A stretch of 64,000 nucleotides of DNA, taken from positions 18,960,041 to 19,024,040 of the forward strand of contig CM055093.1 of NCBI GenBank assembly GCA_029204225.1, read 5' to 3'. The notes beneath the pieces are model-generated. The model had not been told where the DNA came from, made no database searches, and saw nothing but the letters and a program-made list of their open reading frames with translations. Below, piece after piece: positions 1 to 10,080 of this stretch (position 1 is the stretch's first letter; each line of letters opens with the position of its first letter). Source of the DNA: Diphasiastrum complanatum. Its lineage: Eukaryota > Streptophyta > Lycopodiopsida > Lycopodiales > Lycopodiaceae. Both the position numbers and the translations under genes were made by a program.

Positions 1-341
1 GCTCTTCAACAAGCAAATCCTCTTTCTTTGAGGTCGCCCTATAGCAAGGAATTTGATACTTCAGACCATTTGTCAAACGATGTCCGTTCGGATGCACACC
101 GATTGCAAACACCAAGCAGCTACTTTACAGAATTTTTAGAATTCCGTTTCCCCAACTGATAGGCCTTGTCTGTGAATCCTCACACGGTTTCACACCTAGC
201 AAACCTCTATATGCTAGAAATCTTACACCAGTGCTTCACTTTCCGTCTCCAGCCTGCCGTAAACCCTGAACTCTTAGAAGACTTTTCTTCTCCTTAAGCT
301 CTCTTCAACGGTGACATTGTACTCTGTACACTCCCTGTACG
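1..341 (-). other. copia 5' leader fragment, noncoding
   Basis: This stretch follows directly, on the minus strand, from the primer-binding site at 342-353, so it should be the untranslated leader of a copia element whose body lies outside the window. I see no open frame of useful length and no gag motif. The sequence is cut by the window edge. Confidence 0.5.
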
Positions 342-353
342 GCTCTGATACCA
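342..353 (-). other. Primer-binding site (tRNA-iMet type)
   Basis: The minus strand reads TGGTATCAGAGC, the usual plant copia primer site complementary to the 3' end of initiator tRNA-Met. It sits two bases from the LTR at 356-560, on the side opposite to the polypurine tract, so this LTR acts as a 5' LTR for the sequence to its left. Confidence 0.8.
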
Positions 354-355
354 AC

Positions 356-560
356 TTAGAATTTGCTTTGCACACGAACACAGATCATGCTACACAGTAA
401 CACAGACAGAAAACACTCTCCACAACAAGCTCACATAACAACTGTAAGGTTGTCGTTGGCGGGACACGTGTCCGGATGACTTGCCTCGTAAGGCCAACCA
501 ATCCTTATCAACTGATAGGACCCACAGTACAGTAGCACAGTGATTCTACTTTAATTCTAA
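356..560 (-). mobile_element. Copia A LTR (about 205 bp)
   Basis: A short LTR bounded by TTAGAA and TTCTAA, an inverted terminal repeat instead of the usual TG...CA. A second copy of the family lies at 22655-22867. The outer parts match well, but about 60 bp in the middle differ completely. In this copy the middle holds the perfect 12-bp palindrome GGACACGTGTCC at 462-473. The LTR has a primer-binding site on its left and a polypurine tract on its right, so it joins two element bodies. Confidence 0.8.
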
Positions 561-570
561 CTCTCTCCCT
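561..570 (-). other. Polypurine tract of copia A
   Basis: The minus strand reads AGGGAGAGAG directly before the LTR. The same tract precedes the LTR at 22655-22867. It marks the LTR at 356-560 as the 3' LTR of the body at 571-2825. Confidence 0.75.
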
Positions 571-599
571 TAAAGTAGAGTCTACTTTTTATACAGTCA

Positions 600-870
600 T
601 ATACATGGCTTTAAAGTCAAAAAACTTTAAGTACAGAAAGCTTTGATCTAAACTTATTAAACTTTTCTCCAACAAGTGGCTTAGTGAAAATAACAACTAG
701 TTGCTCCTCTGTGCTACAATAAACAACATGAATTTCACGACTCAGTAGCCTATCACGTATAAAGTGATACTGAATCTCAATGTGTTTAGTTCTCGCATGG
801 AACACTGGATTCTTTGCTAGCTGAATGCCACTCTGACTGTCGCTATGTAATGTCATGGGATTTTCCTACT
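600..870 (-). pseudogene. Copia A RNase H C-terminal fragment
   Basis: The minus strand encodes the end of a copia RNase H: a CDSQSGIQLAKN-type motif (here HSDSQSGIQ), the FHARTKHIEIQYHFIR block and the TKPL block that closes copia Pol. Reverse transcriptase and most of RNase H are missing. The coding sequence jumps almost directly from the integrase tail (about 880-1185) into this block, so an internal deletion of roughly 1.5 kb of normal Pol is inferred. The gene ends close to the polypurine tract, as in intact elements. Confidence 0.85.
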
Positions 871-1185
871 TCATGCCATATATCCAAAGATTTGCAAGTG
901 GTTCACCTTTCGCTTCTTCTTCGTGAATGCTTCCTTAGGTGTTATCTTTGGTATGGCAATGGTAGGACTTCTATTTTGAAGATAGACTGTCGTACTGCAT
1001 GCTTCTGACCAAAAATCTTTTGGTAGTTTTATCTCAGCTATCATAGATCTGGCACTTTCCACAATTGTACAATTCTTGCGCTCAACTACATCATTGAGAG
1101 CATGAGTATGAGCTTGCGTAAATTGTCTTTTAATCACATTGATCACAAAGATCATTGAAGTCATTAGACTTGTACTCACCTCCAC
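871..1185 (-). pseudogene. Copia A integrase C-terminal part
   Basis: Minus-strand frame with the VERKN, ESARSM and LPKDFW...A blocks that follow the catalytic core of copia integrase. It is out of frame with the main integrase ORF (1130-2308), which ends just after the second catalytic Asp motif. The third catalytic residue region (normally NGVVERKN) is altered at the frameshift. The frame runs into the RNase H remnant after a deletion of RT. Confidence 0.8.
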
Positions 1186-2825
1186 TATCTGATCTTAAGA
1201 CTTTGATCTTCCTACTTGTCTGATTTTTGACCAATGTTTTGAAGCTCTTGAAATTGTCAAATGCATCTGATTTCTTCTTCAAGAAGTAGATCCACGTCTT
1301 ACGTGACATATCATCAATAAAGGTCATGAAATAGAAGGATTTACCTAAGGACATGGTCCTCATAGGCCCACATAAATCTGTGTGGATTAAATCCAGGATG
1401 TTCTTTACTCTTGCAACACCACCTTTATTGAACTTCTTACGATGCTGCTTTCCATATACACATGATTCGCACATCGATTTCCAGTGGTCTTCTATAGTAG
1501 ACAATCCTGTTACCATCTCCAATTTCCTCATCAAGTTGAGGCTTCCCAAGTTCAAGTGACCAAGCCTCTTATGCCACAACTCAATTTGCGATGGAATGGA
1601 CGATACGAGTCCATGTTGCCCCTTGATTGTGGCATTCAACCTGTACATTATTGTATTGGGCTCCCTTACTCCATCCGCAATAGCTTTGAACTTTTGGTTC
1701 ACATCCTTCACAAAGCAATGATCATGGGTGAATTCTACTTTCAACTTTTGATCAGTAATGACTCCAACAGAAAGTAGATTTTTCTTCAAACCTGGTACGT
1801 AAAGTACCTCCCTGATCATCTTGCTTTTGCCATTAGGTAGTTGGATTGAAACAGTGCCTATCTCCTTGATCTTGCACATCTCACCATTTGCTTGTGAAAC
1901 GGACGTTCCATTATCCAACACTTTCAAGCTACTGAACCAACTCTTGTTACCTGTCATGTGTCTTGTGGCTCCCGAGTCAATATACCACGTTTGATCATCT
2001 TGATTAGATGACAATGCAGATATGAAAATGCTAGAGTCTTCAATCTCACCCTCATCAACAAGGCTACCTGCTTGCTTTGGTTTCCCCTTGTCTTGTTCCG
2101 CCAGGAATTTGCAACATTCACTCTTCCAATGGCCCTTTTTACCACAATGGAAGCACTTGTCTTTTTTCTTGGTCTTACTGGAAGATCCCTCATCCTCTTG
2201 AGACTTGGCAAATTGTTGTTTAGACTTCTTTTTGCCCTTGCCCTTGCCTTGTTTTTGGCGTGTCGTAAGTGTTTGATCGTCAGTATTCTGACATCTAGCT
2301 TTCACCATTTCTCGTCGTTGCTCTTCCTACATCAAGATTCCTGTGAGCTCATCAAAGGTTGGCAATCCTTCTCTTGATGCTATTCCACTCACAGACATCT
2401 GATAGGGTTCTGCAATGCCGCACAATGCATTGTGCACCAGCTCCACATCACATATGCACTCACCAATAGAATGCAGTTCATCCCTCATTGTCTTGATTCT
2501 GGTCATGTACGTCTTAATGTGCCCTCCTTGCTCCATTTGGGCACTATTCAGCTTTGACTTCAGAAACATGATTCTTGATGAATTTGACGTCTTGAACTAC
2601 TCCTTTAACACATCCCATGCCTGTCTGGGTGTAATAGCATCACAAACGTGGGTAATGATGTGATCCTTCACTGACAAGTTAATGAAGGTCAAAGCTTTCC
2701 TCATCTTTTTGTTGAACACTTTAATATCCACTTCATTTGGCAGCCTTCTCTCATCACGTGTGATGACTTCCCACACGTCTTTCTCTATGTTAGGCTCTTT
2801 TTTCCTCCAAAATACAGATTGGTGT
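1130..2825 (-). pseudogene. Copia A gag, protease and integrase
   Basis: Decayed Ty1/copia polyprotein on the minus strand. From about 2825 to 2327 it encodes the UBN2-type Gag domain (two frames). The 392-residue ORF at 2308-1130 carries a CCHC zinc knuckle (residues 52-65, CFHCGKKGHWKSEC), the aspartic protease motif DSGAT (about 111), the integrase zinc-binding residues His246, His251, Cys280 and Cys283, and the first two catalytic Asp of integrase (about 311 in HTDLCGP, about 374 in LRSDSGGEY). Basic KGKGKKKSK-type runs precede the knuckle. The gag start is missing: the sequence joins a gypsy leader near 2825. Stops and frameshifts make it non-functional. Confidence 0.88.
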
Positions 2826-3047
2826 GTTTTTTTGGGTTTTTTGGCTAGTTGGTTTGGGTTTCAAGCCCTTAGAGGATGTTCAGGACCTCCTCTACACTCT
2901 CACACCTCCTCCGCTAGCTGTGAACAATCCAAACACAAAAAAAAAAAAAAAAACAGAAACTATCTCTAAACTCCCAAAAATCTACCTAAAGCTACTCTAA
3001 AAAACAAGAAAATAGCTAGAATTGAACTAAACTTAGTGGAAACCTAT
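2826..3047 (-). other. Gypsy leader fragment with A18 tract
   Basis: Sequence downstream, on the minus strand, of the tRNA-Asp primer site at 3048-3064, so probably the leader of the Athila/Tat-like element. It holds an 18-A run (2937-2954) and no open frame I recognise. It joins copia A gag at about 2825, a recombination or insertion boundary. Confidence 0.5.
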
Positions 3048-3064
3048 CCCCAGCAACGACGCCA
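3048..3064 (-). other. Primer-binding site (tRNA-Asp type)
   Basis: The minus strand reads TGGCGTCGTTGCTGGGG. This differs at two positions from the tRNA-Asp primer site known from plant Athila/Tat gypsy elements. It lies one base from the LTR end at 3066, which identifies the LTR at 3066-3881 as a 5' LTR. Confidence 0.75.
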
Positions 3065-3065
3065 C

Positions 3066-3881
3066 TGTAGGGTTGATGATCTTGCGTAGTATAGCCCTCC
3101 CGCCTGTCAACAAGGGTTAGTTCACTAGATAGGCACCTAACTATGCATAGATGCCATTTTTAGTTAGTTTCCTACTTTGCATCTAACTCTACCTCAACTA
3201 ACACTACTCACTCTAACTCTACTCTTGCTAAACTAACTTCATCATGATTTTGGGTGAAGAGAGAGGATAGAATAGAAGAGGAAGAAGAAGGGGAAGAGAG
3301 AAAGAGAGATAGATGAGATGGAGGTTAGCTCAAATGCTCAATTTCGTTGCTTATGGAAAAACCTTAACTAGCATAAACCAAAAAGCATGGAAAATGGAAA
3401 TAACAAGCAATCACAACAAGAGCATAAGCAAGAGTGATTAGCAAATGAGGATGCTTGAGCTTTCAAACGATAGAGTCTCTTCCTCTTTATTAAGCATGAA
3501 AATAGTGTACAAATGGTGTCTTTTTATAAAATGGGGAAGTCCCTTGCCCCAAAATCCTATTGGCTAATATTTACATTGATTATATCCATTCATCTTGGAC
3601 CCAACTTGATCCAAGGGTCCATAAAAAGTACATTGAAATTTAAAAGATTCATGTGAGTCCCAATTCGGACCCAACTCTAAAAAGTAATCTCTAAGTTTAA
3701 AAATGACTTTGGGCCTCTAGTTTTATTTTTATTCAAAGGCCCAAGTCTATTTTATTATATTTACACTTAAGCTTGTGTGCTCATTGGGCCATGGGCTTAT
3801 ACGCGCAAGACGCCATGCCCTCGCAACACATTTTATTGGTCAATTTTATTTATTTACAATTCGTTGGGAATACCCCCAACA
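3066..3881 (-). mobile_element. Athila/Tat-like LTR, copy 1 (5' LTR)
   Basis: An 816-bp LTR. On the minus strand it starts TGTTGGGGGTATTCCC and ends CCCTACA, so TG...CA. Two further copies of near-equal length lie at 21819-22640 (plus) and 31196-32020 (minus). All three share a CCAAT box followed by a TTTATAAAAAG-type TATA box, a pyrimidine/purine-rich strip and the same ends. Here the tRNA-Asp primer site follows, but no gypsy body is attached beyond about 240 bp. Confidence 0.85.
3521..3560 (-). promoter_or_regulatory. LTR core promoter (CCAAT and TATA)
   Basis: On the minus strand a CCAAT box (about 3551-3557) precedes TTTATAAAAA (3521-3530). The same pair occurs at 22143-22187 in LTR copy 2 and near 31656-31690 in LTR copy 3, as expected for a U3 promoter. 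Confidence 0.6.
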
Positions 3882-5100
3882 TTGCTGCTTCACTTTCTGT
3901 ACGTCCGTATCAAGATCGCATTTGGATGGTAATCATAAAGGTCGGAATTGACAATTGTTCTAGGGATCACGGCTGACGGCCATTCTGGATCAGGCTTTAT
4001 GCAGCAGCCATTTTAGATTATTCTGGATTTTGATGTGAGGAATTGTCTTCTTACTACAAAAATAGCATTAAGCACTTAAGAATGGCTATTTGGATTCATT
4101 CTAGCCCGCACAGACGAAAAAAAGACGAAAGAATCGTGACACTGTGTTTTTACACACGTTATGGTGATAGGCGAAAAGGGGACACTATCTTATAGAATGC
4201 CAAAGGTGCCCTAAAAGCAAAGGCACCCTATAAATCTAATCCTAAGGCTATTCATAAGAGTGACACACTTTTCACATCATCATCACCAACGATCACTTCA
4301 GCAGTGATTTACGTCGCACCCTTTTCACGCTCACCCCATGCAGCTGCCCTAACAGATTGGACAACGATTGCAGCCACCCACGATCTCTTACAGACAACAC
4401 ATCCACTCTGTGCTTTCTACATCTGCACACCTGTATATTATGTATATATACTGGATACCATTTGTGTATTATTTTTTGATGAGACGAAGAGAGCAGAAGA
4501 AGATGAGATAGACGAAGTAGATGCCCCGAGCATTGATTCTTCATTTTGTCAGAATTAAGCTTTTATTCCTTTTTACAGATTGAAATAAGCTTCTAGGGCA
4601 CACTTTCGTCTGCTACTGTTTTGTGCTCTACCGCATTATTGACATGTATCCATGATATACTTAATCTGATATAGCTCTTTGTTCTGCATTCAGATCCGTG
4701 TTAATATTGCTATGCTTATTCATCATTTTCTCTAATCTTTCTAGTTGTTTTTTCTGGTAATAGATGACTAACATTTAGTCTTGTCTTTCGCGAATCATTC
4801 GCGACTAATTATCAGTCGAGCACAGTCTAGCTCTTCGCGAATCATTCGCGACATATAATTTGTCTTGCTATTCGTGACAAATTATTCTTCTGGCGCTTCA
4901 TCTATTAATGTCTGGCTGCGTAATCTAGAATGACCGTGATTTCCATCACTAAAGTTTTGTTCATTCTGATAGACATAGTCATGCTTACGGAGAGAGTCGT
5001 ATAACTCATTCCGCTGCGCACGAACATTTTCTGTTTGAGTTCATTTCTCGTTCGTTTCTTGTTCGAGTTCGTTTCTCATTCGTGTTCGTCATTCATCTCC
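3882..5100. other. LTR-like noncoding region with inverted repeats
   Basis: No gene recognised. The region has a CCCTATAAATC promoter-like motif (TATAAAT at 4229-4235), GCGAAAA/GACACT words shared with other repeats in the window (30490-30900, 60110-60260), and two copies of an 8-bp-armed inverted repeat, TCGCGAATCATTCGCGA, at 4788-4804 and 4835-4851. An 84-codon frame at 4304-4558 (plus) has an acidic end and matches nothing I know. The whole stretch is best read as the LTR or leader of an unassigned retroelement. Confidence 0.4.
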
Positions 5101-5828
5101 CCCCCTCTCCAACAGGAAGGCCAAGAGTTGAGATCATTGTGCGAGCCCGTGACTTGCTGATTCATGTGCTCTTGGTTGTTGGTTCTTTTGGTAAATTTGT
5201 GTGTAAATATGCAGACTGCGTGACAACGTTAGTAAATATGCAGCATGAATGGAGGCAGATTAAAATGGGATTTAGGAGAGTAGAGGGAATCAACCCAACA
5301 CTTCCTTCAGCCATCGTTGCATGCCATCTGAATTGGTGCCCTTCTCAAGGAGGCTTTTCATTTTGGCTACATTGCCAGCCTGAGTGGCGCCTGCCAGGCT
5401 CCTAGAACGTGCTACTTCCAACAGCGATTGCACATGAATGCCTTCTAGAATAAAGCAATGGTGATCTTTCTGTGACTCCCCTTCACAGCCCTTCAATCCT
5501 CAAAAACATATGTAATCACGGTTGCCACCAGTCCTAGCTAATGCAAGAAGCAATCTATATGTTATTCATTATAACAACACAAGCATTCTCACACATTTTC
5601 TTCAACAGAGAATACATCTCTGTTCATTAACTAAACAAAAAACAAGAACAAAGAGAATGTCTCTCTCATTTATTCTGTTCTGCAGATTCTACAAACAGAA
5701 TCAAACATAACTCAGAGAATGCATCTTTGTTTCTATTTTCTGAAAATTTTCTCAACAAACAAAATGCTTTCAAAATCTCCTAGAAATCAAACTGCATGCC
5801 ATGATCATTTATGTGTTAGCCATAAATG
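5101..5828 (-). other. Probable copia leader region
   Basis: Between the primer site at 5829-5840 and the preceding repeat. The minus strand should be the leader and 5' body of the copia that owns the LTR at 5841-6120. A 68-codon minus frame (5290-5496) is open but I do not recognise it. The rest has no coding signal I can support. Confidence 0.35.
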
Positions 5829-5840
5829 GCTCTGATACCA
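5829..5840 (-). other. Primer-binding site (tRNA-iMet type)
   Basis: The minus strand reads TGGTATCAGAGC immediately next to the LTR that starts at 5841. Confidence 0.85.
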
Positions 5841-6120
5841 TGTCTGTGAAATCATAGCATGCACATATGCATTCACATAGCACAATAGGAGAGAGAGAAC
5901 ACCATTGCTTTATTCAATAAAACTTGCACACTAAAATCTAAGAGGAATACAGTACGTGAGAGAGAGGTAGAGGTTACACCTCTTCATAAAAGACCTCAGC
6001 CCATTTCACATTGGAATGGGTCCAAAATAGGCACATTGGACCTTTACCACATTTATTAATACATTTCAAGTATGTCTATAAGTCACAAAGTGACATTGCC
6101 CATTAATAGTAATTCTAACA
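5841..6120 (-). mobile_element. Copia 5' LTR (280 bp)
   Basis: On the minus strand the LTR runs from TGTTAGAATT to CAGACA, directly followed by the tRNA-Met primer site, so both ends are supported. It interrupts the gypsy integrase whose reading frame continues from 6121 rightwards. The 3' LTR is not in view, so the element is truncated on its left side. Confidence 0.82.
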
Positions 6121-6715
6121 ATAATTTGTCTACTAGAGTCTGTCGATTATCTAGATCCAAATTATAGGCCACTCGAAGGAAGGGGATATGGAATTATACA
6201 TGCATAACGACTTCTTGGCCATATGCTAGTTGGAAAGGGGTTAAGCCTATAGCTCTGTTCGTAGTGGTGCGATAAGCCCAAAGAGTAGCATGAAGTTTGA
6301 GTTCCCAATCAAATCGGCTGGATTTGACGGTTTTGGTGAGAATTCCACATAGGATTTTATTGGTGGATTCTGCCTGGCCATTGCATTGTGAATAGTATGG
6401 GGATCTTTTGCGATGTATCAAATTTTTTTTTGAAAGGAGATCTATTATGACAGAGTTAAAGAAATGTGTACCTCTATCACTGATAAGTTCTAGAGGACAG
6501 CCGAAACGAACGATAACCTGTTCATAGAGAAATTTTGCGGTAGAACAAGCGTCAACATTACGAACAACTCTTGCTTCAGCCCATTTGGTACAATAGTTCG
6601 TAGCTACTATGATATAACGAGATTGAGTGTGCCGAGCAGCGGGACTAATAGGTCCAACATAATCAATCCCCCATTTTTGGAAAGCTTGATCAGTGGTTAC
6701 AGGTTGTAAAGGCAT
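6121..6715 (-). pseudogene. Gypsy integrase core (element P)
   Basis: The minus strand encodes a Ty3/gypsy integrase core of about 173 residues: WGIDYVGPI (first catalytic Asp), LISDRGTHF (second Asp) and the QAESTNK block holding the catalytic Glu, then LWAYRTT and LTPFQLAYG. The C-terminal part is broken by a stop and then cut at 6120 by the copia LTR. It continues upstream into a zinc-binding domain, RNase H and RT in normal gypsy order. Similarity of the PFQLAYGQE block to that at 9646 suggests the same clade (Tat/Athila). Confidence 0.88.
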
Positions 6716-7037
6716 GTAGTCGGTCTTCTGAAATCATTTTGTGCGTTGGCAAACATCACAGGCCTTTGTAATTGTGTGTATCCTTAAAGAGCATTGGCCA
6801 CCAAAAACCGGCCAAGAGAATTTTCTTAGCAGTCATTTCACAAGATAAATGGCCTGTTCGAATACCTTCGTGAGTGAAAAAAATGACAGAGAGTATTTCG
6901 CCTTCAGTAAGACAACGTCGGATAATATCATCTAAACCTTGCTTGTATAGTTGGCCTACAATTAACGTATAAGGTTTGGTTTTCAGGACCAACGCACATT
7001 GTTCAGGTTTAGATAAGGAAGGATTTCCTTGGCCCAC
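6716..7037 (-). pseudogene. Gypsy integrase zinc-binding (HHCC) domain
   Basis: Minus-strand frame with HEGI..GHLS (the two His), FWWP and, after an in-frame stop, CDVC (the two Cys). This H2C2 domain normally precedes the integrase core. The stop between the His and Cys pairs shows decay. Confidence 0.82.
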
Positions 7038-7136
7038 ACGAGTGTAGAGTCAACCTGAAATAAGATGGCATTGGGTAAATCACCATTGACACCTTGATCT
7101 GGGTGGGTAGGTTAGGGATTCGGGACAGATGATTGG

Positions 7137-8465
7137 CTAAAATATTTGAACTCCTTTACGAACCACGATCCTAAACTCAAATTTTTGCAATAATAGGATC
7201 CATCGAGTAATGCGATCTGTTGTGCGAGTCTTGTTGATGAGGTACAATAGTGCTTGATGATCAGTGAAGAAGGCAAAAACTTTTCCTAGTAGATAATGGT
7301 GAAACTTCTGAACTGCATAAACCATTGCCAAGGCTTCACGCTTGGTAGTGGTATAATTGTCTTCAGCAGGTATCAATTGTCTACTGAGAAAGCGGATTGG
7401 GTAATCCTTTTTGAATTCTCCCGGTTGGGTGAGCACTGCTCTAATGGCATACTTGGATGCATCTGTATGCAAATGGAATTCTTTGGAATAGTCAGGAGCT
7501 CGGAGGATAGGTGCATTGGTAAGGGCTTCTTTGAGTTGTGACACGTTGGGTACCACAACGACTTTGTAGATTAAGCAAGCTTTATTAGCGAAATCGAAAA
7601 TAAAGCAGCGATAGTAGTTGGCATGACCAAGGAAATAGTATACTTCATGAATGGTACGTGGTTCCGGTAGATTTTGAACAATGAGGATTTTTTTGGGGTC
7701 AACTGCTATGCCATTTTTTGAAATGATATGGCCTAGGACAATACCGTGTGTGACCCAGATCTGGCATTTTTCAGGGTTTAGGGAGATGCCGAATCGTTGA
7801 CATTGGATAAAAAAAATTTCAACCACAAACAGATGTTGTGATTCTTTTGAATGTGCACCTAATTCATCCAAGTAAACTTCTAGGGTGTCGCCCATCTGCT
7901 GAGAAAAGGCATCTTGCATAACACGTTGGAAAGTGCTAGGGACATTGCAGAGACCGAAAGGCATGACTTTCCAACAGAAGGTTCTCCATTCTATGGCAAA
8001 AGTGGTTTTATGTTGATCTTCTTCAACAATTTGGATCATATTGTATCTACTAAAGCCATCTAAGAAGGAGTAAGCCTCATCTCTTGCTAGATTTTCTAAG
8101 ATGGATTCTCCGAAAGGTAATGGAAAATGATCATGTTTTGTGACGACGTTAAGTTTCTTAAAGTCAACACAGATTCGGAGTTTTCCATTTTTCTTAAGAA
8201 CAATTACAATTGGGGAGACCCACTCAATACGCTCGATTTCATAGAAAAATTCCGCATCTAAGAGGCGTTGTAATTCTTCTTTGATCTTGGCCTTATAGAT
8301 TGGATTGCATCTATATGGACGACTAGTAGTTGGCCTTGCACCCGGTTTAAGCATAATACAATGCACAGCTACTTTGGGGTTAGATGCCTTTCGTGTCTTC
8401 ATAGGTCCATGCAAAGACATGTCTATATTTTTGCAAGAGCTTTTCAAGTCGTCTGTGTTGTTCAC
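7137..8465 (-). pseudogene. Gypsy reverse transcriptase and RNase H
   Basis: A 442-residue minus-strand ORF. It holds RT boxes in order: WVSPIVIVLKKNGKLRICVDF, LDGFSRYNMIQI, VMPFGLCNVPSTFQRVM and the active-site block. That block reads YLDE where YxDD is expected, so the second catalytic Asp is replaced. RNase H follows with HTDASKYAI, TTKREALAMVYAVQKFHHYLLG and FTDHQAL. The SRYN box and CNVPSTFQR resemble Tat/Athila RTs. The frame stays open despite the lost active-site residue, which suggests fairly recent decay. Confidence 0.88.
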
Positions 8466-8960
8466 GATTGAGATGAGCTCCGATGTGGACTATATATTCA
8501 TTGGTTTCATTTGGCTCACTCAGAGAAAGGGTGATAGTCCGCGCAAGGCCTTCATAGGGCGAATTACCATTTGGCTCATGTTGAGCTTAAGATAATTGGA
8601 TTGTGACATCCTCAATTTTATAGTCCTTAAAGTATGCAGGGACATCATGGGCTGGAGATTCGAGGGGGGCATTGCCTTTCACCTGTTGGGATGGTGATTG
8701 GGGACGTTCAGGGTTGGTGCAAGAACGGAGGCAATCTCTGGAACTTCTCTAATGGTTGTGAGAACGCCAGGCGGCTGAATTTGAAGCAGTTTTTTCATCT
8801 TTTCCTTCATGCATGGCCATGTGGTTGTGGCTTCAGAGGTCGTGAGGTGTGTGGATGAGGAACGGGTGGTACATCATGGAGGATCTTGTCATTGATTCGA
8901 AAGATGGTCTCCTCCTCACAGAGATCCCATGGATAGTTTGGACATTCGGATGCATCACCT
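8466..8960 (-). pseudogene. Gypsy protease-RT linker fragment
   Basis: Upstream continuation of the gypsy polyprotein on the minus strand, in several short frames. No protease DSG/DTG motif can be picked out with confidence. The boundary with a copia fragment on the other strand lies near 8960. Confidence 0.5.
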
Positions 8961-9385
8961 ACGTAGATCTCGAAGGAGACAAGGAAGAAATTTGACTTCC
9001 AAGGTCTCAAGGCAATCTTTATCAAAGACACTACATCTAACAATAATTACAAGCTGTACGACCCCAATACCCAGCAAACTTTGCTCAACAGAGACACAGT
9101 CTTCATCGAGGATCAGTCCGTTGACCTCAAAGACAAGGATAAAGTTTCAAGTGAACCTTCAACACCTGCCTCCGCCACGACAATTCGGGCTTCTGGCACA
9201 AGTGTGGAGATAGTCAACCAACTACCCGACAACGAGTCAGACGAAGAATCAGCTAATACTCATCAATGACAAATTCGTGGATTGAGTTATCAGCCGACAC
9301 TTCCTCCAAGAAAATCAAGCCGAGTGTGCACACATCCCACAAGATATACTCTTGAGTCTGCCTGTCTTTTAATGTAGGAACCGAC
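8961..9385 (+). pseudogene. Copia integrase-RT linker fragment
   Basis: Plus-strand copia piece: ETRKKFDFQGLKAIF followed by YKLYDPNTQQ and LNRDTVFIED, the known block after the integrase core where copia proteins have a GYS..KAYRLYDP..RDVVF segment. It continues into an acidic linker. Both neighbours are gypsy, so this is a separate insertion or recombination scrap. Confidence 0.8.
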
Positions 9386-10080
9386 ATCAATCGATGAGGC
9401 ACTTAGCCAACCCCGTCAATGAGACCATCAAGGTGCTGTTGGAGGAATTTTTCGTGATCCATCAATTCAACACACCATATTATCCTCGTGGTAATGGGCA
9501 GGGAGAATCATCTAATAAAATCTTGTGTAACGTGATCACAAAAATAGTTGAAGCTAGTAGATCTGATTGGGAGCACAAGTTACACACTACTATGTAGAAA
9601 TTTATAACAACTTACAAGGGAAGCACTAACCACACGCCATTTTAAATGGTTTATGGTCAAGATGTAGTAATGCTAGTGGAGTTTTTGGTACTTTCATTAA
9701 GAATTTCCACAACGCGACATCTTGATGAATCCAAATCTCTGCATTTATGCCATGAAGCATTACATAAACTTTGTGAGATGCACAAACTAGCGGTGCATGC
9801 ATTGGCGACTGAGAAGGAGCGATGCAAAGCATGGCATGATTGCCGACTGCACAAGAAGGATCTTCGATCAGGAGATCTAGTCCTCATGTATAAAACTAAG
9901 GTGATCAAGAAAAAACTGAAGTTCACAGACGAAGGCCCGTACCGTGTCAAGAAAATCCTAAGCCATAGAGCCGTGAATATTGAACGACTATATGGGACGC
10001 CATTTGATACTCGCATCAACGATAGCCGACTTCACAAGTACTGGCCACCTCAACAGATCCAAGATGTGGATGACACTTAA
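9386..10080 (+). pseudogene. Athila/Tat-like integrase C-terminal half (copy A)
   Basis: Plus strand. It begins in the integrase core (NETIKVLLEEF..TPYYPRGNGQ with the catalytic Glu of the GESSNK block), has one stop near 9594, then a 144-codon frame at 9646-10080 with DLVLMYKTK, GPYRVKKIL and RLHKYWPP, the C-terminal integrase module. The end block GTPFDTRINDSRLHKYWPPQ is also found on the minus strand at 36320-36415. Downstream lies ORF3, so Pol is followed by a third ORF in this family. Confidence 0.85.

Noticed and set aside
342-353. tRNA gene (also at 5829, 17307, 58289, 63318)
   Set aside because: Only the 12-nt 3' end complement is present; these are primer-binding sites, not tRNA genes.
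840-870. Common deletion endpoint in copia A and A2 at the DSQSG codon
   Set aside because: In copia A the RNase H reading continues a few residues further (to about 870), so the two deletions end at different places.
2937-2954. Poly(A) tail of a processed retrogene (also 30844-30861)
   Set aside because: Both A tracts lie inside LTR-element leader or 3' noncoding sequence, with no gene-derived sequence or target duplication next to them.
5082-5405. 107-codon plus-strand ORF
   Set aside because: It lies across the probable copia leader, has no domain, and overlaps an equally long minus frame.
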